DNA of 30,121 nt from a virus. A program made the translations under genes and the position numbers. Of the stretch, positions 19,811 through 26,388 are shown one piece after another. The notes beneath the pieces were generated by a model that saw nothing but the letters and a program-made list of their open reading frames with translations, ran no database searches and was not told the DNA's origin. Location of the stretch: positions 1 through 30,121 of IMG/VR virus record IMGVR_UViG_3300048833_000190. One strand, 5' to 3'. The first letter of the stretch is position 1, and each line of letters opens with the position of its first letter.

Positions 19811-20029
19811 TCATGCCAGCACCTTGCGCTGCAATTGCTGCAGCGCGGCCACGGTGGCCGGTGGTGCGCTGCGCGTTGCGGCCATGCGCCTGCAGGCCAC
19901 AGTAAGCCATTGGTCCAGGCGCTCGGCGGTAAATGCGCGTTCGCATTCGATGGTCAGCACCAAGTGCTGCAAAAAAAGCTCCAGCGCTTCGATGCGCTGT
20001 TCTGTGGTGGGGGTTGCTGCTGTGTGCAT
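19811..20029 (-). CDS. small helical phage protein on opposite strand (72 aa)
   Basis: Between Cro-like and CII-like genes, but read on the minus strand. AGGAG stands 8 nt before ATG 20029. The product contains TTEQRIEALELFLQHLVLTI, then ECERAFTAERLDQWLTVACR and PPATVAALQQLQRKVLA; codon third positions are strongly G/C, so coding is credible. It is mostly helical with no known motif. Transcription toward the Cro-like gene would make antisense RNA to any rightward early message, which could be regulatory. Function is unknown. Confidence 0.55.
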   Translation of the reverse strand: MHTAATPTTEQRIEALELFLQHLVLTIECERAFTAERLDQWLTVACRRMAATRSAPPATVAALQQLQRKVLA

Positions 20030-20195
20030 GGCGGGCGCTCCTGTGGTTCAAATTTTTCCCGCCCACGCCACCGCGCATGCCGCCACGCGGCCGGGGTGCA
20101 TCCTCCCCCATACCAGACGGGCCGCAGCGCGCAGGCAAGTGCGCTGTGTTCCGCGTGGCGGGGTGGTGTGGGCGGTTTTGTGTTGAGGGGTTGGC

Positions 20196-20729
20196 ATGGG
20201 TATTAATGTCTCCATTCACGACCGCGAGGTCTATGCTGCCGACGCCCCCTTGCCCGACAAGCCGGTGGGCCTGGATGTGGCCGATGCCGTGTACCACGCA
20301 GTGCACAACTACCGGGGCGGTGCCACGGCGCTGGCGGCCCGCATGGGTATGCCGGTGGAGACGTTGACGGCAAAGGTCAACACCAACAACACCACGCACT
20401 TTTTGCGGCCGCACGAGCTGCAGGCGGTGATGTATATGTCTGGCGACCTGGGGCCGCTGCATGCCATGGCGGCCCACCTGGGCCAGGTTTGCTACCCTGC
20501 CGCGCCAGACCGCAGCGGCGGCGACCCGGTAGAGGCGTTCATGCACCTGCAGGTGGGCGTGGCCGACCTGGCCCGCGCCCTGGCCGACCCGCTTGCACGC
20601 GGTGGCGCGGTCACAAAAAATGAAATGCGCCGCGCCGAGGCCATGGCCGCAGACCTGCAGGCCACCATTGGCCATGCGCTGGCTGCGCTGCGCGGGCGCA
20701 TGCGCGCTGCACCTGTTGCGGAGTTTTGA
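20196..20729 (+). CDS. phage regulatory protein, CII family (Phage_CP76-like)
   Basis: 177 residues with the family segment VYHAVHNYRGGATALAARMG, MPVETLTAKVNTNNTTHFLR and PHELQAVMYMSGD. This matches the beta-/gamma-proteobacterial phage CII/CP76 group of regulators, distinct from lambda CII. The second half is helical (VEAFMHLQVGVADLARALAD and MRRAEAMAADLQATIGHALA). Start ATG 20196 has GAGGGG about 7 nt upstream. It probably activates lysogeny or early promoters, as far as the family is known. A 166-bp leader upstream (20030-20195) carries no gene I can support. Confidence 0.85.
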   Translation: MGINVSIHDREVYAADAPLPDKPVGLDVADAVYHAVHNYRGGATALAARMGMPVETLTAKVNTNNTTHFLRPHELQAVMYMSGDLGPLHAMAAHLGQVCYPAAPDRSGGDPVEAFMHLQVGVADLARALADPLARGGAVTKNEMRRAEAMAADLQATIGHALAALRGRMRAAPVAEF

Positions 20730-20950
20730 TGCCATGCAGCACATGCCAGACGTTCGAGTTGTGCGCGGCGGGCCGCCGTCCGCACGGTGGTTTCAACATG
20801 TTGTGCGCCCGCTGCTGTGCCCGCCTGGTGCGGTCGGCGCGGCCATTGCGGATGGCGCAAGAGGCCATGCTTGCCTGCATTGCGCGCCACCCCGGCGCCC
20901 CTACGCGGGAGGCTGTTTTGCAGGCCCTGAAGGCACTGGATGCGCCTTGA
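20729..20950 (+). CDS. small Cys-rich phage protein (73 aa)
   Basis: ATG 20729 overlaps the CII-like stop as TGATG, so translation is probably coupled. MPCSTCQTFELCAAGRRPHG and FNMLCARCCARLVRSARP provide Cys pairs at C-x2-C and C-x2-CC spacing, suggesting a small zinc-ribbon-like fold. The C-terminal helix is MAQEAMLACIARHPGAPTRE. Possibly DNA- or protein-binding; no family recognised. Confidence 0.65.
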   Translation: MPCSTCQTFELCAAGRRPHGGFNMLCARCCARLVRSARPLRMAQEAMLACIARHPGAPTREAVLQALKALDAP

Positions 20951-21009
20951 GCCTTGACGAGTTGGTGATCGCGCAGCGGCAGGGCCTGCTGGATGGGGGT
21001 GTGCTGTGA
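20947..21009 (+). CDS. possible 20-aa peptide (TTG start)
   Basis: The frame TTG 20947 to TGA 21009 encodes MSLDELVIAQRQGLLDGGVL. It overlaps the previous stop (TTGA) and its own stop overlaps the GTG of the next gene, so it fits the coupling chain and fills an otherwise empty gap. Very short, so support is weak. Confidence 0.3.
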   Translation: MSLDELVIAQRQGLLDGGVL

Positions 21010-21323
21010 GTGGCGGCTATATGCAAGAGGCGAACGAGATTGCGGCGCGCCTGCGGGCCGGTGGCCGGCGTGGCGTGCGCTACCCATCGCGCAGCGGTGC
21101 GCGCAAGGGCACGGGCCCATCGCCGCGCAGCCTTGAGGTGCTGGAGTATCTGCAGCGCTTTTTTGCCGAAAACGACCAGCTGCCCCCTATTGCGCGCATT
21201 GCCGCAGAGTTTGGGTGGGGTTCTGCCCAGTCTGCCCATGAGCACATGCACAAGCTGGCGCGCTGGGGCTATATCGAGCCCAACGCGGTGGGCAAATGGC
21301 GCTTTGTGCGCGATAGGGGTTGA
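21006..21323 (+). CDS. LexA-like winged-helix DNA-binding phage protein (105 aa)
   Basis: Residues about 38-100 (SPRSLEVLEYLQRFFAENDQ, LPPIARIAAEFGWGSAQSAH, EHMHKLARWGYIEPN) reproduce the N-terminal winged helix of LexA, with GKWRFVR as the wing. There is no peptidase domain, so it binds DNA without self-cleavage. The GTG at 21006 is used here because it overlaps the upstream stop; an ATG at 21021 is a possible alternative. It may be a regulator of host or phage genes in the early operon. Confidence 0.7.
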   Translation: MSGGYMQEANEIAARLRAGGRRGVRYPSRSGARKGTGPSPRSLEVLEYLQRFFAENDQLPPIARIAAEFGWGSAQSAHEHMHKLARWGYIEPNAVGKWRFVRDRG

Positions 21324-21328
21324 TCGCC

Positions 21329-22132
21329 ATGGAAGTCTCCATCAAGGTCGAAAACCTGGGCGCCGTGCAAGAAGTGCTCAAGCGGCTGTCAGGCCCGCAG
21401 GCCAAAGAGGCGTATGCCAAAGCCCTGAACGACACGGGGTTTCAGGTGCGCCGTCAAATGCAGGCCGCCCTGCGCGACAGCTTCGACCGCGTAACGCCCT
21501 GGGTCGAGCGCAGCCCCAAGGTCTTCAAGGCCACGGCAGACAAGCTCTCTGTCAGCATTGCGCCCACCACCAGCAGCACCAACGCGCCCAGCAAGGGCGG
21601 CAAAGCCGGGGTTGACCCGCAAGACGTTTTGCAGGCGCAGGAATTTGGCGGCAGGCGGCGCGACAAGCGCAGCGAAGCGGCATTGCGCCGTGCAGGCATC
21701 TTGCCCGCTGGCATGCAGACCGCGATACCGCGCGACCCGTTTCCGGGCAGCGACGACGGCCGTGGCAACCTGCGTGGCGCCTTCCTGCAGCAGCTTCTGA
21801 GCTACCTGCAGGCGTACAGCGAGGTGGGCTACAAGGCCAACATGACGGACAAGCGCAAGGCCGGCATCCGCAAGGGCACCGCCAAAACGCAGGGGCGCCG
21901 CTACTTTGTGGCCTACGGCATGTGGCGCGATGGGCGCGGTGCCCACCTGGCGCCCGGCATTTGGGCTGCCAGTGGCACGGGCGGCGTTGTGCTGCGCCCT
22001 GTGCTCATGTTTGTGCGCACCCCCACCTACCGCCCCCGCATCAGCATGGACCGCATCGCCCGCGAGTCAGACGCCCAGGCGTATTTGGACAAGCGCCTGC
22101 GCTTTCGCATCAGGGAGGCGGCTGGCATATGA
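21329..22132 (+). CDS. putative virion protein (gpZ/tail-completion-like), uncertain
   Basis: 267 residues starting MEVSIKVENLGAVQEVLKRL. The segment AKALNDTGFQVRRQMQAALR followed by DSFDRVTPWVERSPKVFKAT resembles minor tail Z/neck-type phage proteins, in which a conserved 'ALN(D)TA/TG..VR' helix opens the domain. The end (RPVLMFVRTPTYRPRISMDR, RIARESDAQAYLDKRLRFRI) also fits. The GCGAACGA... GATCGCC leader gives a weak ribosome-binding site; ATG 21329 is favoured over upstream TTG 21320. If correct, a structural gene sits before the replication gene, far from the other virion genes. The assignment is by loose pattern only. Confidence 0.5.
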   Translation: MEVSIKVENLGAVQEVLKRLSGPQAKEAYAKALNDTGFQVRRQMQAALRDSFDRVTPWVERSPKVFKATADKLSVSIAPTTSSTNAPSKGGKAGVDPQDVLQAQEFGGRRRDKRSEAALRRAGILPAGMQTAIPRDPFPGSDDGRGNLRGAFLQQLLSYLQAYSEVGYKANMTDKRKAGIRKGTAKTQGRRYFVAYGMWRDGRGAHLAPGIWAASGTGGVVLRPVLMFVRTPTYRPRISMDRIARESDAQAYLDKRLRFRIREAAGI

Positions 22133-23034
22133 GCTCACGGTGTACCGCAGCGGTATTTGAGCGCTACCCGGCGGGCGGGGGTGAGTTCGCCCTGGCCCTG
22201 GCCCTGGCAGACAACGCGCACGATGATGGCACGCACATCTTCCCCAGCGTGGAGACCATGGCGGTCAAGAGTCGCCAGTCGGTGCGGGCCGTGCAGATGC
22301 ACCTGCGGGCCATGATCTCCAAGGGCTGGCTGCTGTGCGTGCGCAGCGGCGGCGGGCGCGGCGTGTATGCCGAGTACCGCATCAGCCCCAATTGGCTAAA
22401 GGGTGCAGATATTGCACCGTTTTCCGGGGCTGTGGGTAACAGCGAAAAGGGTGCAGATATTGCACCCTTTGGCGCCGGAAAGGGTGCAAAACGACGTACA
22501 GAAAGGGTGCAAAACGACGCGCAAAAGGGTGCAAAACAGAGCACTCCCTATATAACCGATAGAACCTCCATAGAACCTAATACCCCCCTACCCCCCGCCA
22601 CGGGGGGCATGCAGGGTTTTGAAGAGTTCTTTGCAGAATACCCTCGCAAGGTCGCTGCAGGCCAGGCAAGGCAGGAATGGGCGAAGCTGTCCCCGGATGA
22701 AGCGCTTCGCAAGCGCATCGTGTCGGCAGTGCGTGCATGGGCTCGGTCCACCGAGTGGGCACGCAACGATGGGCAGTTCATTCCCAAGCCCGCCCGCTGG
22801 CTGCGCGAGCAGCGATGGGAGGATGTGCCCGGGGTGTCGCTCGCACCGACACCCGCCGTGCCACCGCCTCGGTTGGTCGCGGCTGCTCCACTCACACCGG
22901 AGCAGCTCGCCATCAACGCAGACCGGGCGCGTGCTGCGGCTGCCCTCGCACGGCAGACCCTCGGGCACAAGTCGCCACCACGCCCACCACGGACCGCTCA
23001 CACCGGCCCGGCCCTCACACGGATGGTGGCGTGA
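22129..23034 (+). CDS. phage replication initiator with N-terminal winged HTH
   Basis: 301-aa protein; ATG 22129 overlaps the previous stop as ATGA. Residues about 1-90 carry a wHTH (FPSVETMAVKSRQSVRAVQM, HLRAMISKGWLLCVRSGG). The centre holds repeats (KGADIAPF twice, then KGAK units) that are the translation of DNA iterons. The C-terminal domain (FEEFFAEYPRKVAAGQARQE, WAKLSPDEALRKRIVSAVRA, FIPKPARWLREQRWEDV) is that of DnaT/phage O-like replication proteins. By analogy with lambda O it should bind the repeats inside its own gene and recruit the host helicase. No helicase loader gene follows, so the partner must be host DnaC/DnaB-type. Confidence 0.8.
   Translation: MSSRCTAAVFERYPAGGGEFALALALADNAHDDGTHIFPSVETMAVKSRQSVRAVQMHLRAMISKGWLLCVRSGGGRGVYAEYRISPNWLKGADIAPFSGAVGNSEKGADIAPFGAGKGAKRRTERVQNDAQKGAKQSTPYITDRTSIEPNTPLPPATGGMQGFEEFFAEYPRKVAAGQARQEWAKLSPDEALRKRIVSAVRAWARSTEWARNDGQFIPKPARWLREQRWEDVPGVSLAPTPAVPPPRLVAAAPLTPEQLAINADRARAAAALARQTLGHKSPPRPPRTAHTGPALTRMVA
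22398..22533 (+). repeat. iteron array, probable phage replication origin
   Basis: AAAGGGTGCA occurs five times, at 22398, 22446, 22479, 22502 and 22524. The second copy is followed after GATAT by its exact inverse (TGCACCCTTT, to 22470), and the first by TGCACC (to 22418). Copies 3-5 are extended to AAAGGGTGCAAAAC and lie 23 and 22 bp apart. An AT-rich stretch with TATATAACC follows at 22549. All lie inside the initiator gene, as in lambda ori. Confidence 0.75.
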
Positions 23035-23150
23035 TGCGCGGTAGCTTCCCTCCCGTCCCCCGTCGCGGGTCCTCCCCGGCTCCCTCCAGTGCGGGTAATT
23101 CGCGCCGCCCTCTCGGACTGTTCGCCATGCCTCCTAAGGGGGTTATGTGA
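23034..23150 (+). CDS. possible small phage protein (38 aa)
   Basis: ATG 23034 overlaps the initiator stop as TGATG and its TGA overlaps the terminase small subunit ATG in the same way. The product (MRGSFPPVPRRGSSPAPSSA, then GNSRRPLGLFAMPPKGVM) is Pro/Ser/Arg-rich and may be no more than a coupling spacer. It fills the 115-bp gap before the terminase. Confidence 0.4.
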   Translation: MRGSFPPVPRRGSSPAPSSAGNSRRPLGLFAMPPKGVM

Positions 23151-23701
23151 TGCAAGTGGTTGATTTATCAGCACCTTTTTCACAAACGGCGCTTGCTGAA
23201 CTGGTGGGGGTGACCCAGCCCGCCATCAGTGCCATGGTGTCTGACGGCAAGCTGCAGGGCGATGGCACGCTGGGCGAGGTTCTGCAGGCCTACTGCCAGC
23301 GCTTGCGCCTGCAGGCCGCAGGCCGCATGGGCGATGAAGTGGGCGGGCTTGACCTGGTGCAAGAGCGCGCCGCCCTGGCCCGTGAGCAGCGCGAGGGCCA
23401 GGCCATCAAGAACGCCGTGGCCCGCAAAGAGTTTGCCCCGGTGGGACTGCTGGCCGATGTGCTGGGCATGGCTGCAAGCGCCGTTGTCGACCGCTTCGAC
23501 CAGCTTGAGGGCGCGCTGCGCAAAGCCTGCCCTGACCTGCCCGACGACGCCAAGACCACGGTGCAGTCGGTGATTGCCGCCGCCCGCAACGAGTGGATTC
23601 GCAGCACAGAGCGGCTGGTGACCGAGGCCATTGACGCCATGCTGGCCGCCCAGGACGAAGACGACCAGCCAGCAGAGTTTGAAGAAGACGCCACCGCATG
23701 A
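23150..23701 (+). CDS. terminase small subunit (Nu1-like)
   Basis: 183 residues. The N-terminal HTH (PFSQTALAELVGVTQPAISA, MVSDGKLQGDGTLGEVLQAY) is that of Nu1-type DNA-recognition subunits. A coiled-coil region (LVQERAALAREQREGQAIKN) and the helical RKEFAPVGLLADVLGMAAS block follow, and the tail is very acidic (AAQDEDDQPAEFEEDATA). It should bind the packaging site and load the large subunit onto concatemers. ATG 23150 overlaps the small upstream ORF and its stop overlaps the large subunit start (23698). Confidence 0.88.
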   Translation: MQVVDLSAPFSQTALAELVGVTQPAISAMVSDGKLQGDGTLGEVLQAYCQRLRLQAAGRMGDEVGGLDLVQERAALAREQREGQAIKNAVARKEFAPVGLLADVLGMAASAVVDRFDQLEGALRKACPDLPDDAKTTVQSVIAAARNEWIRSTERLVTEAIDAMLAAQDEDDQPAEFEEDATA

Positions 23702-25797
23702 CCACCATGCCCACCATCCACCCCGAGACGGCAGAGGCCATCAAGGCCGCCGTGCGCCTGGGGCTGGAGAGCCTGCGCGCCGAGCCGCCGCAGCGGCTGG
23801 GTGATTGGGCGCGCGACCACTTCAAGCTGGCGGGCGAGAGCAGCCACACCAAAGGCGCCTGGGTGGCGTGGGCGTTTCAGGTGGGCATTCTGGACTTCAT
23901 GAGCGACGACCAGATCGAGGAACTGGACGTGATGAAGGCCAAGCGCGTGGGCTACACCAAGATGGTGACCGCCTACATCGCCTACAACGTGGCGCACCGC
24001 CGCCGCAAGCAGGCCCTGTGGCAGCCCACGGACGATGACCGCGACAGCTACGTCAAGAGCGAGATTGACCCGGTGCTTGACCCCCTGACGGGTGTGCCTG
24101 CCGTCAACAAGGCCCGCAGGCGCGGCAAGGGCGCCAGCGAAGAGACCATCAAGTACAAGCCCTTCCGCGACTCTGCCCTGCACCTGCTGGGCGGAAAGGC
24201 ATCGCGGGCGTACCGGCGCATCACCGTGGCCGCGGCCATCCTCGACGAAATCAGCAAGTTTGATCGCAGCATCGAAAAGAGCGGCCCGCCGCGCGGCCTG
24301 GCCCGTGGGCGGCTGGAGGGCGCGCCATACCCCAAGCTGGTGTGCGGATCCACGCCGCTGCTCAAAGGCCTGTGCCACATTGAGGACGCGGTAGAAGAAG
24401 CCGAGGGCCTGGTGCGCTTTCACATCGAATGCAAGCACTGCGGCGCAGAGCACCCGCTGATGTGGGGCGGCAAAGACAAGGCGCACGGCTTCAAGTGGGA
24501 GCGCGGCAACCCGGCCAGCGTGCGCCATGTGTGCCCGCACTGCCGGGACAGCATCACCCAGGCCGACTACATGCCCGGCGGCACGCCCGTGGGCGGCGCC
24601 TGGGTGTGCGAGCGCACCGGCAAACGCTACGGCCCCGACCGCGTGTGGCGCGACAACAAGGGCATGCCCTGCCGCCCGCCGCGCAGCCTGGCCGTGCATG
24701 TGTGGACGGCCTACAGCCCCCAGCGCGCCTGGTCCGACATCGTTACCGAGTTCGAGAACGCCCTGAAGGCGCTGGAAAAGGGCGACGTGGGGCCCATGCA
24801 GCTGTTCGTCAACGAAACCCTGGGCGAGACCTGGGAGCTGGCCGGCGAGCGCACCGACGAACACGCCCTGCAGGCCCGGGCCGAACCGTACAAGCTGTGC
24901 ACCGTGCCGCGCGGCGCGCTCATCCTCACGGCCGGGGTTGATGTGCAGCGCAACCGCTGGGAAATCACCGTGTACGGATGGGGCAGGGGGCTGGAGAGCT
25001 GGGTGGTGGATGTGGCCGTGCTGGAAGGCAACCCCGCCGTGGACGAAGAATGGGGCGCCGTGCTCGAGTACCTGCAGCGCCGCTACCCGCAAGAGGCCGG
25101 TGGCCTCACCATGGGCATCAGTGCCACCAGCATCGACAGCTCCGACCAGACCCAGGCCGTGTACAGCTGGGTCAGCAAGGCACAGCACATGCTAAAAGGG
25201 CTGCGCGCCATCAAGGGCGACGGTAACGACAACGTGCCACTGCTGGGCCCCAGCAGCCTGCAGGAAATCAACTGGCGCGGGCGCAAGGTGGCGCGCGGCA
25301 TCAAGCTGTGGCGCGTGGGGGTTGATTCGGCCAAAGACCTGCTGTTGGGCCAGCTCAGCATCCAGCAGCCCGGCCCCGGCTACGTGCACTTTTCCGACGA
25401 ACTGCCCCGCGAGTTCTACGAACAGCTCACCGCCGAACAGCGCGTGCTGGCCCGCGTCAACGGGCGCGAGGCGTACCGCTGGATCAAGCGGCGCCCGCGC
25501 AACGAGCAACTCGACAACCGCAACTACGCCATGCACGCCGCCATGGGGATGGGCCTGCACAAGTACACCGATGCGCAGTGGGAGCGGCTGGAAGCCGCTG
25601 TGCAGCCCCCGGCCGACCTGTTCAGCCAGCCGCAGCAAATACAAGTAAAAACAGGCTCTAGCGCTTATGAGAAAAGCGCAAGCAGCTATCAAAATAATAG
25701 TAATGAAGCTGCACCCGCAGGCTCTCTGGCCGTGCCGCATCCGCCAGCCATGGCCCGGCCGTCCGTCCCCCGCAAACCACTTGCCCGCAACTGGTAA
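23698..25797 (+). CDS. terminase large subunit (GpA family)
   Basis: 699-aa packaging ATPase/nuclease of the lambda GpA type. ATPase part: DVMKAKRVGYTKM as a degenerate Walker A, and AAAILDEISKFD as Walker B with the catalytic Glu. Zinc-finger-like pairs follow: CKHCGAEHPL and CPHCRDS. Nuclease part: AGVDVQRNRWEI with the first acidic residue, then SWVSKAQHMLKGLRAIKGDG and NEQLDNRNYAMHAAMGMGLH. The C-terminal 55 residues (QPQQIQVKTGSSAYEKSASS onward) are low-complexity and coincide with a host-type palindromic repeat at 25653-25705, so the original end was probably different. It is coupled to the small subunit by a 4-bp overlap. Confidence 0.93.
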   Translation: MTTMPTIHPETAEAIKAAVRLGLESLRAEPPQRLGDWARDHFKLAGESSHTKGAWVAWAFQVGILDFMSDDQIEELDVMKAKRVGYTKMVTAYIAYNVAHRRRKQALWQPTDDDRDSYVKSEIDPVLDPLTGVPAVNKARRRGKGASEETIKYKPFRDSALHLLGGKASRAYRRITVAAAILDEISKFDRSIEKSGPPRGLARGRLEGAPYPKLVCGSTPLLKGLCHIEDAVEEAEGLVRFHIECKHCGAEHPLMWGGKDKAHGFKWERGNPASVRHVCPHCRDSITQADYMPGGTPVGGAWVCERTGKRYGPDRVWRDNKGMPCRPPRSLAVHVWTAYSPQRAWSDIVTEFENALKALEKGDVGPMQLFVNETLGETWELAGERTDEHALQARAEPYKLCTVPRGALILTAGVDVQRNRWEITVYGWGRGLESWVVDVAVLEGNPAVDEEWGAVLEYLQRRYPQEAGGLTMGISATSIDSSDQTQAVYSWVSKAQHMLKGLRAIKGDGNDNVPLLGPSSLQEINWRGRKVARGIKLWRVGVDSAKDLLLGQLSIQQPGPGYVHFSDELPREFYEQLTAEQRVLARVNGREAYRWIKRRPRNEQLDNRNYAMHAAMGMGLHKYTDAQWERLEAAVQPPADLFSQPQQIQVKTGSSAYEKSASSYQNNSNEAAPAGSLAVPHPPAMARPSVPRKPLARNW
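25653..25705. repeat. Comamonadaceae-type small palindromic repeat inside terminase gene
   Basis: GGCTCTAGCGCTTATGAG, then AAAAGCGCAAGCAGCTATCA and AAATAATAGTAATGA, match the dispersed host-type repeat. It is in frame and encodes GSSAYEKSASSYQNNSNE of the terminase tail. Confidence 0.65.
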
Positions 25798-25801
25798 CCC
25801 T

Positions 25802-26113
25802 ATGTCTCACACACCGCCCCAAGAACTGCAGGCCCTGTTGGCAGCAGAGCCCGATTTGGTAGACCGAATTTTTGACTACCTGTTGTCCGAGTTCCCGCAA
25901 CTCGCTGGTGATGCCTGCCGTGTACGCAAGGCCCAGACGGCCGTGCGTGCAGAGTTTGCGGGAGAAGAGGTGTACATCCAAAAGCGCTCCAGCCGAGAGA
26001 TTGCCGCCGAGGTGCTGCGCCTGTTCAATGGCCGCAATGCCACCGAGGTGGCGCGGCGGCTCGGAATCCACCGCGCCACTGTGTACCGCTACCTGAAGCA
26101 GTCTGGGAAGTAG
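25802..26113 (+). CDS. Mor-like transcription activator (103 aa)
   Basis: Opens MSHTPPQELQALLAAEPDLV. The C-terminal half GEEVYIQKRSSREIAAEVLR, LFNGRNATEVARRLGIHRAT and VYRYLKQ is the Mor/Mor-like DNA-binding domain, with a HTH whose recognition helix is IHRATVYRYL. In phage Mu, Mor activates the middle promoter. Here the gene sits between terminase and gpW, followed at once by a 30-bp dyad repeat that recurs before the capsid gene. The start ATG 25802 is 4 bp after the terminase stop. A role in activating head-gene expression through those repeats is inferred. Confidence 0.8.
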   Translation: MSHTPPQELQALLAAEPDLVDRIFDYLLSEFPQLAGDACRVRKAQTAVRAEFAGEEVYIQKRSSREIAAEVLRLFNGRNATEVARRLGIHRATVYRYLKQSGK

Positions 26114-26161
26114 TCGCAGTTTTTCCGGGATTTGCGACAGGCAAGCCGGTAGCGTGCGGGT
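26111..26161 (+). promoter_or_regulatory. conserved 51-bp leader, copy 1 (dyad TCGCA-N14-TGCGA)
   Basis: 30 bp (26111-26140) are identical to 27904-27933, starting at the TAG stop of the preceding gene. They contain the dyad TCGCA...TGCGA. The next 21 bp agree at CCGG, TGCGG and the start ATG position. The repeat begins exactly 51 bp before ATG 26162. Confidence 0.75.
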
Positions 26162-26383
26162 ATGAGCACGCCCGACCAACAGCAGCGCCTTGCGCAACTC
26201 AACGCCGCCATCCATTCGGGTGAGCGGACCATTACCGACGCCAAAGGCGCCTCCGTCACCTACCGCAGCCTCGACGAGATGATCGCCGCGCGCCGTGATC
26301 TGGAGTCGCAGATGGCACCGGCAGCCACCCGGCGCCGTGCCATGGTGGCCCGCGCGACGTTCACCACCCTGCGCGGAGGCTGA
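26162..26383 (+). CDS. gpW-like head-tail joining protein
   Basis: 73 residues, compared with 68 in lambda gpW. MSTPDQQQRLAQLNAAIHSG, then GASVTYRSLDEMIAARRDLE and RRRAMVARATFTTLRGG show the helix-hairpin-helix layout of gpW, which plugs the portal and allows tails to attach after DNA packaging. The order terminase large subunit, gpW, portal is the lambda order, here with the Mor-like gene inserted. Start ATG 26162 follows the conserved 51-bp leader. Confidence 0.85.
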   Translation: MSTPDQQQRLAQLNAAIHSGERTITDAKGASVTYRSLDEMIAARRDLESQMAPAATRRRAMVARATFTTLRGG

Positions 26384-26388
26384 TCGCC

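Noticed and set aside
20030-20195. Possible gene or RNA in the leader of the CII-like gene
   Set aside because: Frames here are short and Pro/Arg-rich; I see only the GAGGGG ribosome-binding site of the CII-like gene.
23290-25188. Long open frame on the minus strand opposite the terminase genes
   Set aside because: It mirrors the GC-rich terminase coding frame, is rich in His/Ala/Gly with no domain, and lies wholly antisense to two recognised genes.
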